From: Myrmaecium sp. VS I D KN 1 | Taxonomy: Eukaryota > Ascomycota > Dothideomycetes > Valsariales > Valsariaceae | Length of the DNA stretch: 64,000 bases | NCBI GenBank assembly: GCA_019775845.1 | Contig: JADQAV010000029.1 | Coordinates: forward strand, 61,061 to 125,060 | Reading direction: 5' to 3' | Part shown: positions 23,349 through 35,193 of the stretch, one piece after another | How the letters are laid out: each line of letters starts with the position of its first letter | Numbering within the stretch: position 1 is the first letter of the stretch | Notes under the pieces: model-generated | The model's input: the letters and a program-made list of their open reading frames with translations, nothing else | What the model was told of the DNA's origin: nothing | The model's database searches: none | Program-made: the position numbers and the translations under genes

Positions 23349-23376
23349 GTCGCTCGTCGCTCGTCGCTCGTCACTC
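23349..23376. repeat. Heptamer array (GTCGCTC)3 + GTCACTC
   Basis: Four tandem 7-nt units in the upstream region of the DUF3074 gene; the last unit has one substitution. Confidence 0.85.
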
Positions 23377-23682
23377 GTACGCCGTCACCGTTCCTTGATT
23401 TTTGTGTCCGTAGTCTCGGGAAGTACCAAGTGCCCGTGTACTGTAACGACCTTGGTCGGTGTATCGTTCCGGCAACGTCTGGCGGCGGCGGTGGTGGTAG
23501 TAGGTAGTAGTGGTGCCCCTTCAGTCAAGCAAGCTAGACAGGCAGGTAGGTATGTATGTTTGTAGACGTCGTCGGAGGGTTATGTAAGACGACGTAAGGT
23601 CAGGTACCTAAGGTATACCGTCAAGCGAAGCAGGCACGTAGGTACTGTAACTACGGGAAACTCAGGCACGTCACGTTGTTCC

Positions 23683-23717
23683 CCGTCGCCCGTCGCACGT
23701 CGCACGTCGCACGTCGC
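23683..23717. repeat. Heptamer array (MCGTCGC)5
   Basis: Five tandem 7-nt units, two beginning CCGTCGC and three ACGTCGC, followed by a decayed sixth unit. About 300 bp from the array at 23349 but with a different unit. Confidence 0.85.
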
Positions 23718-25360
23718 ACGTAGGTGAAATCAGCCCAATGGCAGGCAGGAACGCAGGTACTTCTCTGTATGCGGCGCGCGAACACCGATTGGAGAGCTTA
23801 TCGGTAAGGTAGATAGAAGTACCGCAGTACAAGACACCCAAGAGAGGTAGAAGCAGAGGGGAAGGAAAGACGAAGTCAGATTCGCTGTTCACTCCGTCGT
23901 CAAAGATGAAGAAGCAAAGAAGAAGAAGAAGTTAACGCAAGGATAAGCGTCTAAAGGTAAGAGGTAAGTTTGCATGCCCTGGCAGCGAGCGCAGCGCCAT
24001 GCATTCAAACCTCCGAGCGCCGATGACCTCACGACAGCCCACTGAGCCCAGCCCGCGCCAGGCGGGGCGGCCGGCGGGCGGGAACCTCCACCTGGCAGTC
24101 CCCCACTGACGCGGCATCTCGGAACATCCGAGGCCGATCCCGCGGTCCCAATGTCAGCGATGGATGCAGCGACGTCATATCGCTCTGGTTGGTTTCTCTC
24201 TACATACTTTGTATCACCACTTTCAACGGGCACTGTAGGTATGAATATGTTTATGGTCGTACTGGTAAACGCATCTGGAAGACTTGTATATATTGGTCGA
24301 ATAGATGGGATGGGTGTAGTGTAGTTCAGCAGTATAACAGCAGTGATATAATATACTAAAACCCGGGCCAGCATCCACACCGAGTACATACTTAGGTAGT
24401 GCCATAAAGCAGGTAAGTACCTAGGTAAGTAAACCCCACAAGACCTCAGCGTGAGGGAGAGAGAGACGAAGAAGAAAAGAAAAGTCCCATAACCTATCTC
24501 GCTGCTCCTCCTTATGCTTCCTACTTCTTCCTGCTCACTTCTCCTTATTCTTCCTCCCCCCTCCCACGAATCTTAAAGCAGACCCATCACGAGAGAAAAA
24601 TCCACAGAGTACGGTTCCAGCTATAAAAAGCAAACAACAACCTCCTCCTTCGCATGCATCTCACACCTCGCGCCTCTCAAAGCCTCATCGGTACGTACTG
24701 TATGTATAGCCACGTACGCTGACGGTATCCGAACGAACGAACGCACGCACAGGCAGAAAAGAAGAACAAGCAGAACAGGAAGCAGAGACGCAGAGCAAAA
24801 GTAAAGAAAAACCTGGGGGGGGGAGATATAGAGGATGAGAGAAAGAGAGACGGAGAGAGAGGAAAAAAAGGAGTAAAGGGACAAAGAACTCCACACCAAC
24901 GCCCCATCGCTACTGGGTAAAAAGGTAAAGTAAAGGCTAAAGCACGAAAACGACGGCACGAAACGCGGGAAGGTTGTTGATGATGATGGACAAAGGAAAG
25001 ACTTATGTTGGGAGGGGTGAAAGGGAAGGGCCGTCGAGAGGCGGAGAGACGGAGAATGTATCGTAGGTCGGGTAGAGAGGTATGGGGGAGAGTGACCCCG
25101 GCCGCGAGTGGCGGCATGATGGTGATGGTGATGATGATGACGGTGATGGATCATCCATGATGGCCGGAAAAAAAGGAAGAAGAAAAAGGAGGAGAGGGAG
25201 GGAGGGACAAAAGAAAAGAAACCAGAAAAGAAAAGAAAAAAAGAAAGAAAAAACCGCCAGCATCCGAGAATAACAGCCATAACAACCAAAAAACATCACC
25301 TCCATCCTCCCTCTTCGCATCCCTCTTCATATCCCCCTCTCTCGCCACTCCCTCGCATTC

Positions 25361-27070
25361 TCACATGACAATGCAACACAAACCCCCCTTCTCCTTCTCT
25401 TTCTTCTCCTTCTTCTCCGCCGCAGCCGACTTTCCTCCTCCTTCGACCTTGGTTTCATGATGACCTTGGCCCAACGCGCCGATGCCACCGGCGCCAGGAC
25501 TGACGGCAGGACCGCGACGTTCCAGCGACGGCGCGCCGAACCCTTGCGATGGGCCCAAAGACGGTGTGCCTGGCGTCCCCCGCGGGTCCTGGATCATCGG
25601 CATGGTCCGGTAGCCGCCGTGCTCCGGGGACTTGGCTCCCGCCGTCCGGTTCCGATATGTGGACGACGTTTCCGACGGGGGCGACTGCGGCAGCGGCCAC
25701 TGATTCTTCTCGCCGCCTGACTGATCATCCTCATTCTTCTTCGATGCCGCCGCTGGCTCCTCCGCTTTCTCCTTCTCCTTCTCGTCTGCCGGTGACGGCG
25801 TTTGCTCAATCTCCGGAGAGGAAGTCTGCGGGGACGGCGTCGCGCTTTTCGGCTTGAAGTCGTCCGTATTCAGCAGGCGCAGCTCGCGGTCGTACAGCGA
25901 CCCCACCTTGCCTTCCGACTCCCACTGCTCCTGCGCCAACCGCTTCGCGTGCGTCGGGATGATCTGCTGGTCCTGCGGTAGCCGGGGGTCGGGCTTGTAC
26001 ATGGTCGCGATCCAGGGCGCCTCGCCTTCCGGCCGGTGTGCCGTGGTCGGCCGTCCAGAGGTGTGTGGCCGTTTACCGTTGGATGTATTACGGGTTTTCT
26101 GGGTGGAGGTGGTCCGCGGGTTCGTCGTCTTTCTCGTGGTGGATTGTTTATTATTAGTAGTCGTTGTTGTTTTGGACGCTGCTTTAGCGTTGGCCGGCAA
26201 CTTCGCCTTCCTCGGAGATCCCGCCGGCGTCGTCGACGTGCTCTTCACCGCAAGGTTCTCCCGATCATCCAACAGCACCTGGCTGCCAAAGCTTCCGCTG
26301 CGGGGGCGAAGTCTGGGGATGCCATCGCCGTTCAAGACTGCACTGCCACTGCGACTTCGGGTGCCAGGCGAGTCGCGATGGTCGACGTGTGGCAACGGGA
26401 CCGGGCTCGTCTTCGCAATAGGGATGCGTGAGGTGCCCGGCCGTATGCCGTTAGTGCTCTTGTTCTCCCTCTCTCGATCCGCCGCGATCTCCTCCGGCGA
26501 CCGAAAGTCCCACTTCAACCGATCCTCCTCATTCGCCGGCAGCGGCGATGCTTGCAGAACAGGCTGTGCTCCTTGATCGCCAAGGCCATCCTCGTGCGGA
26601 TCTTCCGACTGCCTCGCCTGAGACCGGCTCTTCGATCTCATGCTGGAGTTCGTCTTGCTTCGACCGCGGGTGCCAGGGACTTTGTATCCCGCCTCTTCCA
26701 GCTCCTTGCTCTCGATCTGCGCGAGCTTGTCACGGTGTATCCAGTAATCCTCATTGTCCTCCGGCTTCGTCGACACGGTCATCTTCGTTTGACCCGTTCG
26801 GGACGCCGAGACCGACCGGCTCTTGGATCCGGACTTGTACAGGTCTACCACGCTATCCGCTTCGCTCGTGCTGCCGCTGATGTCGCCTGGGGCGCGGGCG
26901 AGCTGTTCGATCCGGTTGGAGGCGAGATACGGGGCGTCGTAAGCATAGTTGGATTGGTTTGAGCGCTGCGAGCCGACGGTATCGGCGCGCTTCTTGGTCT
27001 TGCTGGCACCGTTTGTTTGCTGTGCGGACGGCTGGCGGGAACTGTAGCTTGCGTACTGGTCGTTGGACAT
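25361..27070 (-). CDS. teaR: TeaR-like prenylated cell-end marker protein
   Basis: A single exon of 569 aa. The protein is largely disordered, rich in Ser, Thr, Lys and Pro. Two conserved islands stand out: DYWIHRDKLAQIESKELEEAG...VPGTRGR (about 107-137), with EEDRLKWDFRSPEEIAADRER downstream, and APWIATMYKPDPRLPQDQQIIPTHAKRLAQEQWE (about 350-385). It ends in a lysine-rich stretch and CCIVM: CIVM is a CaaX box (Met favours farnesylation) and the extra Cys could be palmitoylated. This agrees with TeaR of Aspergillus nidulans (related to fission-yeast Mod5), which anchors the Kelch protein TeaA at hyphal tips. The name rests on the conserved islands plus the CaaX box, without an alignment, so it is probable rather than certain. 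Confidence 0.7.
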   Translation of the reverse strand: MSNDQYASYSSRQPSAQQTNGASKTKKRADTVGSQRSNQSNYAYDAPYLASNRIEQLARAPGDISGSTSEADSVVDLYKSGSKSRSVSASRTGQTKMTVSTKPEDNEDYWIHRDKLAQIESKELEEAGYKVPGTRGRSKTNSSMRSKSRSQARQSEDPHEDGLGDQGAQPVLQASPLPANEEDRLKWDFRSPEEIAADRERENKSTNGIRPGTSRIPIAKTSPVPLPHVDHRDSPGTRSRSGSAVLNGDGIPRLRPRSGSFGSQVLLDDRENLAVKSTSTTPAGSPRKAKLPANAKAASKTTTTTNNKQSTTRKTTNPRTTSTQKTRNTSNGKRPHTSGRPTTAHRPEGEAPWIATMYKPDPRLPQDQQIIPTHAKRLAQEQWESEGKVGSLYDRELRLLNTDDFKPKSATPSPQTSSPEIEQTPSPADEKEKEKAEEPAAASKKNEDDQSGGEKNQWPLPQSPPSETSSTYRNRTAGAKSPEHGGYRTMPMIQDPRGTPGTPSLGPSQGFGAPSLERRGPAVSPGAGGIGALGQGHHETKVEGGGKSAAAEKKEKKEKEKGGLCCIVM

Positions 27071-27524
27071 GAACGGTTTGGGCGAGTAGGTCGGACTAGT
27101 CTGGATGCAGTGGTATCGTCAATGCTACGATCTCTCCCACACGCGCTGCTGCTGCTGCTGTCATGTGAGGCATCCCCGCGACAGGTGCCTACCTCCAGCA
27201 CGAGCTTGTCCATAGGTTGTACGTACCTCGTTCACAGGCACCGCGTAGTCCCACGAGCCGCGTCCACGGTGCGAGCTGGTCGGGGTTGCGAAGCTCCCAA
27301 TGGGTCGAGCCGCAGAGACCGCTGCCATCGGTTGATCCAGGTGTGTCGAGACGGTCGAGGTGGTAGCAGTGGACGTCCTACTGGTAGAATGCGGGCACCC
27401 TGTGCGGACTCCGACGCGGTAGAACGGTGTCGTCGGCGGGGGAGGAGGAGGAAACGACGGTGATTGGGGGAGGTGGTGCAGGTCGGACGAGGCAGAAGCA
27501 CGTAATCGAGGATGCGGAGACGGA

Positions 27525-27570
27525 GGGGTAGGTAGGTAAGGTAGGTAGGTAGGTAAGGTAGGTAGGTAGT
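27525..27570. repeat. (GTAG)n tetranucleotide stretch
   Basis: Imperfect GTAG/GTAAG tandem repeat, about ten units, upstream of the TeaR-like gene. Similar to the dispersed GGTAGGTA and AGGTACCT motifs elsewhere in intergenic parts of this window. Confidence 0.75.
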
Positions 27571-28210
27571 GAAGCGTGCCGTTACGAGACGTCACGTTCC
27601 TCGTCCGGCTGCCGGTGAGGGGGGAAAAGGCGGTTTCGGAGGGCGTTGAAGGTCGAGGGGGCGGGCGGGCGGGCGGGCGGGAGTGAGGTTTCGGAAGTGT
27701 CGCAGCCGCCGAGGTCTATGGGCAACGAAAGTGAAGCATGGAAGGAGAATATGGGCTGAGGAGAGGAGGGGAAAGAACGTGGGAGGAAGGGGAGAATCGA
27801 GAAGATCGTGGGCCGAGGGCGCGTGTGAAGGTGTGAGGAGGCGATCGTGCTCCCGGATGGCTCCGTGGAACGGGCAGCAGGAAAGGCAGCAAGAGGTGCA
27901 GCAGAGGTGAGGAGGAGGAGGAGGCCAGGCGGGCCTCGTAGGGGGTTGCAGGTGGTTGGTGGTGACGGTTAAGGAACCGGATTGTCGGGGGGCTCGCGGT
28001 GGGCGGGCAGCCAATCACGGCGTGGGTGTGAACGGGTGCTGAACGCTCGGAGACTCGCAGGGGATGGGGGGAGGAAGGGAAGATAGGTAAAAAAGCTGTT
28101 GACGGGGACAAAACGAAGGCGGTAAGGCAGAGGTCCGAGGGGGAACCATGGAAGTCGAGGATCGGTGTGTATGAGAAAGAAAGAGGGAGTGAGAGAATGA
28201 GTGAGTGAGA

Positions 28211-28212
<2 letters not shown>

Positions 28213-28241
<29 letters not shown>
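28213..28241. repeat. (CA)14 microsatellite
   Basis: An uninterrupted dinucleotide CA repeat of about 29 bases in intergenic sequence. Confidence 0.92.
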
Positions 28242-28243
<2 letters not shown>

Positions 28244-29449
28244 CCCGCGGCCGTGGGAGGAGAGAATGGGAAGGAAAGGAGGGAGGAAGAAGCTCTCAGC
28301 ACTTCAGCACAGGTCTGCCCGCTGCACGCGAGCCTCGATGGTCCGTTTGAGCCTATTCCCTTCCGGCTTAAGCCTGGTGGCCTGATGGCCTGGCAGCCTG
28401 GCCCCTGCCGCCGGGTCATCCTCGCCACAGCCCAATAATCAGACCCTTTCCACCAAGCTCTCCCACCAAAGCTCTCCTCTGACAGCAAGCAAGCAGCCGT
28501 GGCAGCCACAACCGGCCTTGAAAAAAGGAGGCGTCCCAGCACGCGCCCGCGTACGAGCCGTGAGGCTGCGGCACCATCAGCATCACCCACCTCCGCCAAC
28601 GTCCGCCAACGTCCGACGTCCGACCTCGAGGGAGAGGCGGGCCCGGGGACCACCTAGCGAATGCATGAAATATTTATCACACCAACAAACTTGAAGTCAG
28701 ATGCCCCTCCCCTCCATCAACTCACTGTGAGTGGACAATGCCTCATGGGATCTGACAAACCTCGAAGACAAGCAGAAGAAAAAGAAAAAAATCCGAAGAA
28801 TCCCCCCTCCCCCACCGAGTCTCAACGTCCAGCGGTCATATAGTCTCCACCCACGTCTCTCTCCCGAAAGCAGCGTGTTCCATCGAGCTTCTAGAAAAAA
28901 AAGCGCGAAACGCGCGAAAAGAATAGCTAGCTACTTACTGTAGCTAGAGAGCCAGCCAACACATCTCTGATCTGATCTGATCTTCAACTGGCATGACTGG
29001 CTGGTTCCTCCGTCTCCCCTCCCCCTCCCCCTCCTTGAGACGGGAATTGACCACACCGCTTTCCCTCCCTCACGTCCCATCGCTGCAGGTGCCCCTCACT
29101 CTCGTATCAGCCTCATATTCGAGATCTCACAACAAGAAAGCGAAAATGAAGAAAGACGAAAATACTACAAACGAAAAGATAAAGGTGGAAAAGACGAGAG
29201 AGAGAAAAGCAAGGAAAAAAGACCTGGTGATATGATAAAACCAACGGAACGAAATATCTTGCTTGCTTGCCTGCTTGCCCTACTCTCTATACACCCCATC
29301 CCATTCCTCATCGTCATCGACATCGTCTTCCGCCCTCCCACCTCCACCTCGCCGACCCAACCATCACCCATTTTGCACAGAGGAAGAGGAAGAGGGCGCG
29401 GAGTAGAAAAAGCAAAAGGAAACCAACACCCCTCCTCCCCACACTCAAA

Positions 29450-32346
29450 TCAAGTAGGCTCCGACCAATCCACCTGCTCAGTTATCGATCCCAAGCTGCC
29501 CGTCGCATAGCTGATCTTCAACCTTAATCGTAACTTCGCAGGAGGCGGCTACACAATGACCAGTTAGCATTATCTTGCTCTCAAAGGGAAGGAAAAAAGA
29601 AAAAGAAGAAGGAAAATCAAAGTAACGTACACCACCAGCAGCGCTCACCACCCTCATCTGCTGCGTCGCCTCCTGCCCGCCCGCCAGCTCGCTCGCGCTG
29701 ATCGGCTGCAGCTGCAGCTTCTGACTCTTCGGCACCGCCGCCTGCAGGTTGACCCCGCCCAGCGTCTCGAACTCGGTCGTGTTGCGGAACCGGGCCAGCA
29801 CCTGCACCGCGTTGGCCGTCCGCTGGATCCGGAACGACACCTGCAGGCCGTTCTTCTCGTACGCCGGGTGCGCGGGCGGCCCACCGGCCGCCTGCGGCGG
29901 CGGCGTGTTCATCCCGCTGAAGAGATCGGCGGTGGTCGAAGCGGGCCGTGCGGGTTGAGGGGTCGGGACCTGGCTGGGCCCGTTGTTGTTGTCGAAGAGA
30001 TCCAGGATGGAGTTGATGTTGGATTGTTGAGGGGGCGGAGAGGTGGTCTGCGGCGGCGGCGAAGAGACGGAGCTACCACCGCCGAGGATGTCAGAGAGAA
30101 GGTCGGCGTTGCTTTGCGCGCCGTTGATAGTTTGGCTGGCGTCGGGCGCCGGAACATCTGAGCCTCCCATAAGGTCGAGAAGCATATCTTGCTCAGTGAC
30201 CTGACTGGGCTTCTTCTTGGTAAGAATCTTCGACTGGCGCTTGCTCTTGGTTGCCTGTCCCAACACACGTTGCTCCTCGCGGATCTCAGGAGGAGGCATC
30301 TTTTCCAGCACGCCTCTCTTGATCTGATCGAACCCAAAGAGGTTCGTGTACTCCACTGCACGCTGCTGGATCTCGACATCCAGGTCGGTTTGGTGGGCGA
30401 TGAGCAACCGCCTCAGGCGCTCAATCTGGCCGCTGTCTGTCATCCGAGTGGTGAGCTTCATGGCAGCAGTGATGATGTACTCCGTCACCACTTGGCCGGC
30501 GTAGCTGCTGTTCAGGATGGTGGTAAAGAGGTCCACCACATCGCTTTCCTTGACCTCCTTGACGAGCTCCGCCTCTTCATAGTCGCCTCCTCTCAGCAAC
30601 GCATCGCCGTACTCTCCGATAACCCAAGATGCAGCCAAAGTAAGGCCTTCTTGGGTAATATCTTCCTTCAGGGCAGCGTACAGCTTTTGCACTGAGTACG
30701 TCTGAAGCTCCGGAGACGTAGCGATCAGCCGAACAAACGAGGACAAGATCTGCTCCTTGACGTAATTCCCTGCCTGTGCGTTCCGTTAGCAGTGACTAAT
30801 ATCAACGAAGAGCGGGCTACCCACAAGTTTGAGCACACGGAGCATGGTGTCAATGTGCCATCGCTTGTTCGGTGCGAAGCGGTCGGCAGCAATACCGATT
30901 TGGGTAGTCATTGTGGGCTTGAACTCATTATCCGCCACTTCCAAGAAGGCCAGCAATTCTCGCACCAATACTCGGACATTGCTCTCGTTGATCAGCGTGA
31001 AACTGAGGTCGAGTGCTCTTCTTCGGATGCTGATGTCGGGATCTCGTAGGCAGTCTAGAATCGTGTTACGGTGGCGCTGGACGGCGTTCGGCTCGATGGC
31101 AACAACCTTGATCAGTGTGTTCAATGCGACATATCTGATGTTGTTGTCCCTGTTGGAAAGGAATTTGCCCAGGATGTTCACGCCCAGTACTCGCAGACCG
31201 GAGTCCGCTTCAATGTCGAGGATGGTCAGAACTGCTTCGTAGAGAATAGAGTTACCGACATTCTTCGAGGCATCGGTGTTTGTGGCAACCTATTCTGTTA
31301 GTCCAGCCTTGAAGTAAGGACAGGGAGTAGGTACCTGGGCGAGAATATCATTGATCATCTCACTTGTCTGAGGATCACCGCGACCAAGCACCCTCAGTAG
31401 CCTAAGGATCTTGACCTGCAAGAACGGGTCCGTGATGCCAGTGACATCATGCTCCGGGGCATAGCCTGAACTCGCCAGGCTCTTCAAGATCTTGACCAAG
31501 GTAGGGACCAGTGGTCTGAACATGTCACAGACGCCCAACTCGTCTCCTTCAGCCTCGTCCGCCTCGCACATGCTCACAATCAGAGTGATTCCACACAGCA
31601 AAACGCCATGATTGCGGTCGTTAAGGAGGAGCTTCGCCTTGTCGAAGAAGTGTTCCTGAAGATCCGGGACCTTGCGACATATCCTCATGGCACACAGGGC
31701 CGCTTTCCGACGGATGTAAGGGTTCGCGCTGGATATTATGGTCTCGACTTCGGGGAAGAGATCTCGGGCCATCTCGACAGAGGCAATGTTGCCCAACGTG
31801 CAGAGAGCGAGACCAACAATGTACTGGTTGGGATGATTGAGATCGCTATAAGGTATAGGGTCAGCGACCGCATAGCTCATTCCTGCGAGGTAGCCCTACT
31901 TCTTCAGCGAGTTTGTGACCAGCGTCAGAACCTCCTGGTTCTCGTCCAGCAACAGCATCGTTCCCAGGTATCCTAGCCGCTTGTCGGCGAAGCGGGGAGA
32001 CGCCAGCAGCTTCAGACATTCTATCTGTCCGAAATGTGTTCGCTCGCCGAGGGTGAATAGGTAGAGGAGCTTCGCGACATTGTTCCTCCTTTGATTCCAT
32101 TAGCCCGGCTTTTGCATCAGTGGCACCTCCTTAAACACACCGGACATTGTGGTCTCCGCTCTCCTCCCTGAAGCTGGCACGGATGGCAGCACTCTCCTTC
32201 TGGACCACCGCTCGCTCGTCTGCTATCGTCTTTGCCGCGCGCACATTGCGGATGAACTGCTTCACTGTTCGCGGAGTCAGTCAAGAACGTTCGGCGCCCT
32301 CGATGCGGATTACGATGCTCTCGGGGGGTGACGAACATGAACTCAT
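29450..32346 (-). CDS. apl4: AP-1 clathrin adaptor complex, gamma-adaptin subunit
   Basis: Seven predicted exons: 32346-32337 (10 nt), 32264-32141, 32088-31900, 31845-31335, 31289-30825, 30773-29631 and 29548-29450. All phases agree and the product is 846 aa, normal for the family. The start [24 protein letters not shown] is assembled across the first, GTTCGT-type intron. The alpha-solenoid trunk (1 to about 600) contains [42 protein letters not shown] and [13 protein letters not shown] Gln/Pro-rich hinge (about 600-735) has clathrin-box-like LLDLMGG and DILGGG segments. The ear domain (about 738-846) ends [11 protein letters not shown]-1 sorts clathrin cargo between trans-Golgi and endosomes. 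The gene is divergent from the sterol acyltransferase gene, about 1 kb apart. Confidence 0.95.
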
Positions 32347-33360
32347 TGCTGCGGCCTCACGGACCCCACAGGGTCAAGTATTGGCAAGTAGGGAGGTTAT
32401 GGGAGGATCGGAAGACGGCGACGATACGAAGGACTCAACGTGAATGGACAATCGGGCTGGAGGTCATTGGACGCGATGTTGGGGGGGGTCCTGGTGGAGA
32501 TGTTGTTCCAATGTCCACCACTCCCAGACGCCAATGTTATCCCGCTCCGGTGGCCTTTCCAGCCAGTGGAGAGCTGCGAGTCTTGGCTTCCTCAGCCTTA
32601 AGGCATGCAGAATAGCAGGACCCCTTGGCCCCCTGCCGGAACTGCCGTCGCTTGCACTTTGGACGCAGACAGGAAGGTTACGGGAGACGAGAAGCTTGAG
32701 GACAATACCTATCTCAGCTTCTTCACGCATCTAGCCCAGGATCTGCCGCGATGCGCAGTATATAGGTCGTGGAATTGTTTATGGCCTTCCAAGGTCGGTA
32801 TACTCTGCGCCCCACGAGGCCGCGCCTCCTGAGGCTTGCCGGCAGCTGCACCTCCACTCCCTGCAATTGACGTCGTTCGCTGACCCTGCGCCGCGGCCTA
32901 GAGGTTGGCTGAGCACGCTGGAAATACCTGCCAGACGCCCATACCTCCTTCACGTTCTCCAACTTCTCGTAATTTTCCTGCTTCGCCTTGCTGGCATCGA
33001 CATTCTTTGTCCTGTTTATATCTATCTCCCCCGGTGGTTCTCTTCGCCGGTGCCTCACTCCTTTATCGCATTTTCGCATTCGGAAATTGAGGAATCCGCG
33101 GTTCCGAGCAGCCTCATCTGAACCTCTTGGGCTTGATCCTGCGTCAGATCGGCAATCTAAGATCGCCTGACGTATTTATCTCGTCCGAACACTCGCATCT
33201 CTGTTTTGTCTGCTCCCTCGTAACACGGTCCCCATTATTTATATTCGCAAGGGTGAGCTAGCTGCTCCTGAAGCTACACACCCCTCCTCCCTGCCCTCCT
33301 CGACATCTGCGGCACCACAACTCATCCCCTCGTACCACCCTTCCTGTGCATACGTTCCCC
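32347..33360. promoter_or_regulatory. Divergent upstream region of apl4 and sterol acyltransferase genes
   Basis: About 1 kb between two outward-facing starts. It must hold both promoters and leaders. The part next to 33361 is C/T-rich. No additional gene or recognisable site could be supported. Confidence 0.45.
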
Positions 33361-35193
33361 ATGGATCAGGCCGATTATATCCAACCGCGAGCGCGGAAAC
33401 CGGTGAGCAGCCAGGTGCTGCGCACCGCCGACGATGATGGCCGGTTAAAGGCCAGCGACACGTCGATTCAGTCAAGCTCCGGCGTATCCAGGTAAGGAGC
33501 ATCCATCTTTCAGCCGAAGCCTTCAGCTCACACGCATCTTGCAGTGGCCGATCCACGCCTGTTCCTCCAGACGCGCCGCCCTCCGTTCAAGCTACCTCGA
33601 CCGCGCGCCGTCAGGTCAGAGCCCAGCAAAAGCAGAGAATCTTCCCCACCATCGAGTATGCGGCGCGGGTCTCCCACTTCGACCCGAGGAGCGATTACCG
33701 TGACTTCCGGGGGTTCTTCGTGCTTTTCTGGATTAGCTTGGCTATACTGGTTATCACCGCGATGCTACGGAATCTCAAGGAGACGGGATATCCGCTGGTG
33801 TTCAAGCAGTGGGGTCTGTTCACAGCGAACATCTGGGAGATGGGCTTCAGCGATCTCGCCATGGTCGCAAGCACTGGGCTTAGCTTGCCGCTACATAGGC
33901 TGTTTATGGAGGATGGCCCTCTGCGCTGGACGAAGCTGGGCATGGCGATCCAAAGCATCTTCCAGGCTATTTGGCTGCTTTTCTGGGTCACGTACGTTCA
34001 GAAGTCCACAGGATTGGATGCACGCTGACGGACTACAGATGGCCCTTTGTCCGCAACTGGACGTGGACAGCGCAGGTTTTCTTCACTCTTCATTTGCTTG
34101 TCATCTTCATGAAGATGCATTCTTATGCGTAGGTGACTTGTGGCCTTTGGCGCAAACGGTCGCTAATGGTATCCAGCTTCTACAACGGCCATCTGAGCGA
34201 AACAAGGCTCCGTTTGAAGGAGCTCGACTCCCCCGAAGGCGCCTCCCGCGCTGCCGCGGTCAAGTACCCTCGCACCTCCACCCACCTCTCCGAAGCCCAG
34301 CAGGAGGCCGAAGAAGCGGAGGTGAAGCGCACCGAGTCCCTCGGCCAGCTTCGCGACGACCTCGCCCACGAGCTTGTCTCCCCCCTGGGCGGCGTCACCT
34401 ACCCTCAGAACCTCACCTGGACCAACTTCGTCGACTTCGTCTTCTGCCCCACGCTCTGCTATGAGCTCGAGTACCCCCGCACGCCCAAGACCAACTGGCT
34501 CGAGCTCTTCTACAAGGTCCTCGCCGTGTTCGGCTGCATCTTCCTGATGACCGTCACGACGGAGGAGTTCATCCTGCCCGTGCTCGACGAGTCCGCCGCG
34601 CGGCTGCAGCTCACGCGGACGTTCGCCGAGGACGCGCTGATCATGGCGGAGACGATCTCCCGGCTGCTCTTCCCCTTCATGACCAACTTCCTGCTCGTCT
34701 TCCTGGTCATCTTCGAGTACGTGCTCGGGGCCTTCGCCGAGCTCACCCGGTTCGCCGACCGGCAGTTCTACGCCGACTGGTGGAACTCGTGCGACTGGCT
34801 CGAGTTCAGCCGGGAGTGGAACATCCCCGTCCACCACTTCTTCCGCCGCCACGTCTACAGCGCCAGCCGCGGCCACCTCTCCCGCCCCATGGCCACCGTC
34901 ATCACCTTCCTCATCTCCGCCTTCATGCACGAGCTCGTCATGGGCTGCATCACCAAGAAGCTCCGCGGCTACGGCGCCTTCCTCATGATGATGCAGATGC
35001 CCATCGTCCTGGTGCAGCGGAGTCGGTGGGTGCGGGGCCGGACGCTGCTGAACGTGAGTATCCATCCCTCCTGCCTCCCATCGGTGCCCTTTCCCCAAGT
35101 AGGCTCACTAACACACAACCGCAGAACATCCTCTTCTGGATCTCCATGGTCCTCGGCCTCGCCATGATCTGCGCGCTGTACGTCCTCGTCTAG
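33361..35193 (+). CDS. are2: Sterol O-acyltransferase (ARE1/ARE2 family, MBOAT)
   Basis: Predicted exons are 33361-33491, 33545-33991, 34039-34128, 34177-35053 and 35125-35193, giving 537 aa. Family marks: an FYNGHL segment at about 224 (start of exon 4), the FYADWWN motif (420-426) followed by EFSREWNIPVHHFFRRHVY, and the MBOAT catalytic His474 in SAFMHELVMG. Multiple membrane helices are visible (FFVLFWISLAILVITAML, IFQAIWLLFWVT, FTLHLLVIFMKM, LAVFGCIFLMTV, FLLVFLVIFEYVLG, and the last exon ILFWISMVLGLAMICALYVLV). The enzyme esterifies ergosterol with acyl-CoA in the endoplasmic reticulum for storage in lipid droplets. The number 1 or 2 cannot be assigned; a single fungal homologue is common. 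Confidence 0.94.

Larger units (their letters stand above)
23197..25360. other. Intergenic upstream of DUF3074 gene, with short repeats
   Basis: No gene was supported in about 2.2 kb. Two heptamer arrays lie at 23349-23376 and 23683-23717, and palindromic AGGTACCT-like motifs at 23601-23619 and 24411-24431. The stretch 24600-25360 is strongly purine-rich on the plus strand and encodes only low-complexity frames; it leads into the 3' end of the TeaR-like gene. Confidence 0.55.
27071..29449. other. Intergenic upstream of TeaR-like gene
   Basis: About 2.4 kb between the TeaR-like start and the gamma-adaptin stop (both minus strand). It holds a GGTA/GTAG tandem stretch (27525-27570), a (CA)n microsatellite (28213-28241) and CT/GA-rich tracts. 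No gene was supported. Confidence 0.55.

Noticed and set aside
34163-35098. A 311-codon minus-strand frame within the sterol acyltransferase gene
   Set aside because: Antisense shadow of the large, GC-rich exon 4; Glu/Gly/Val-rich translation without domain content.
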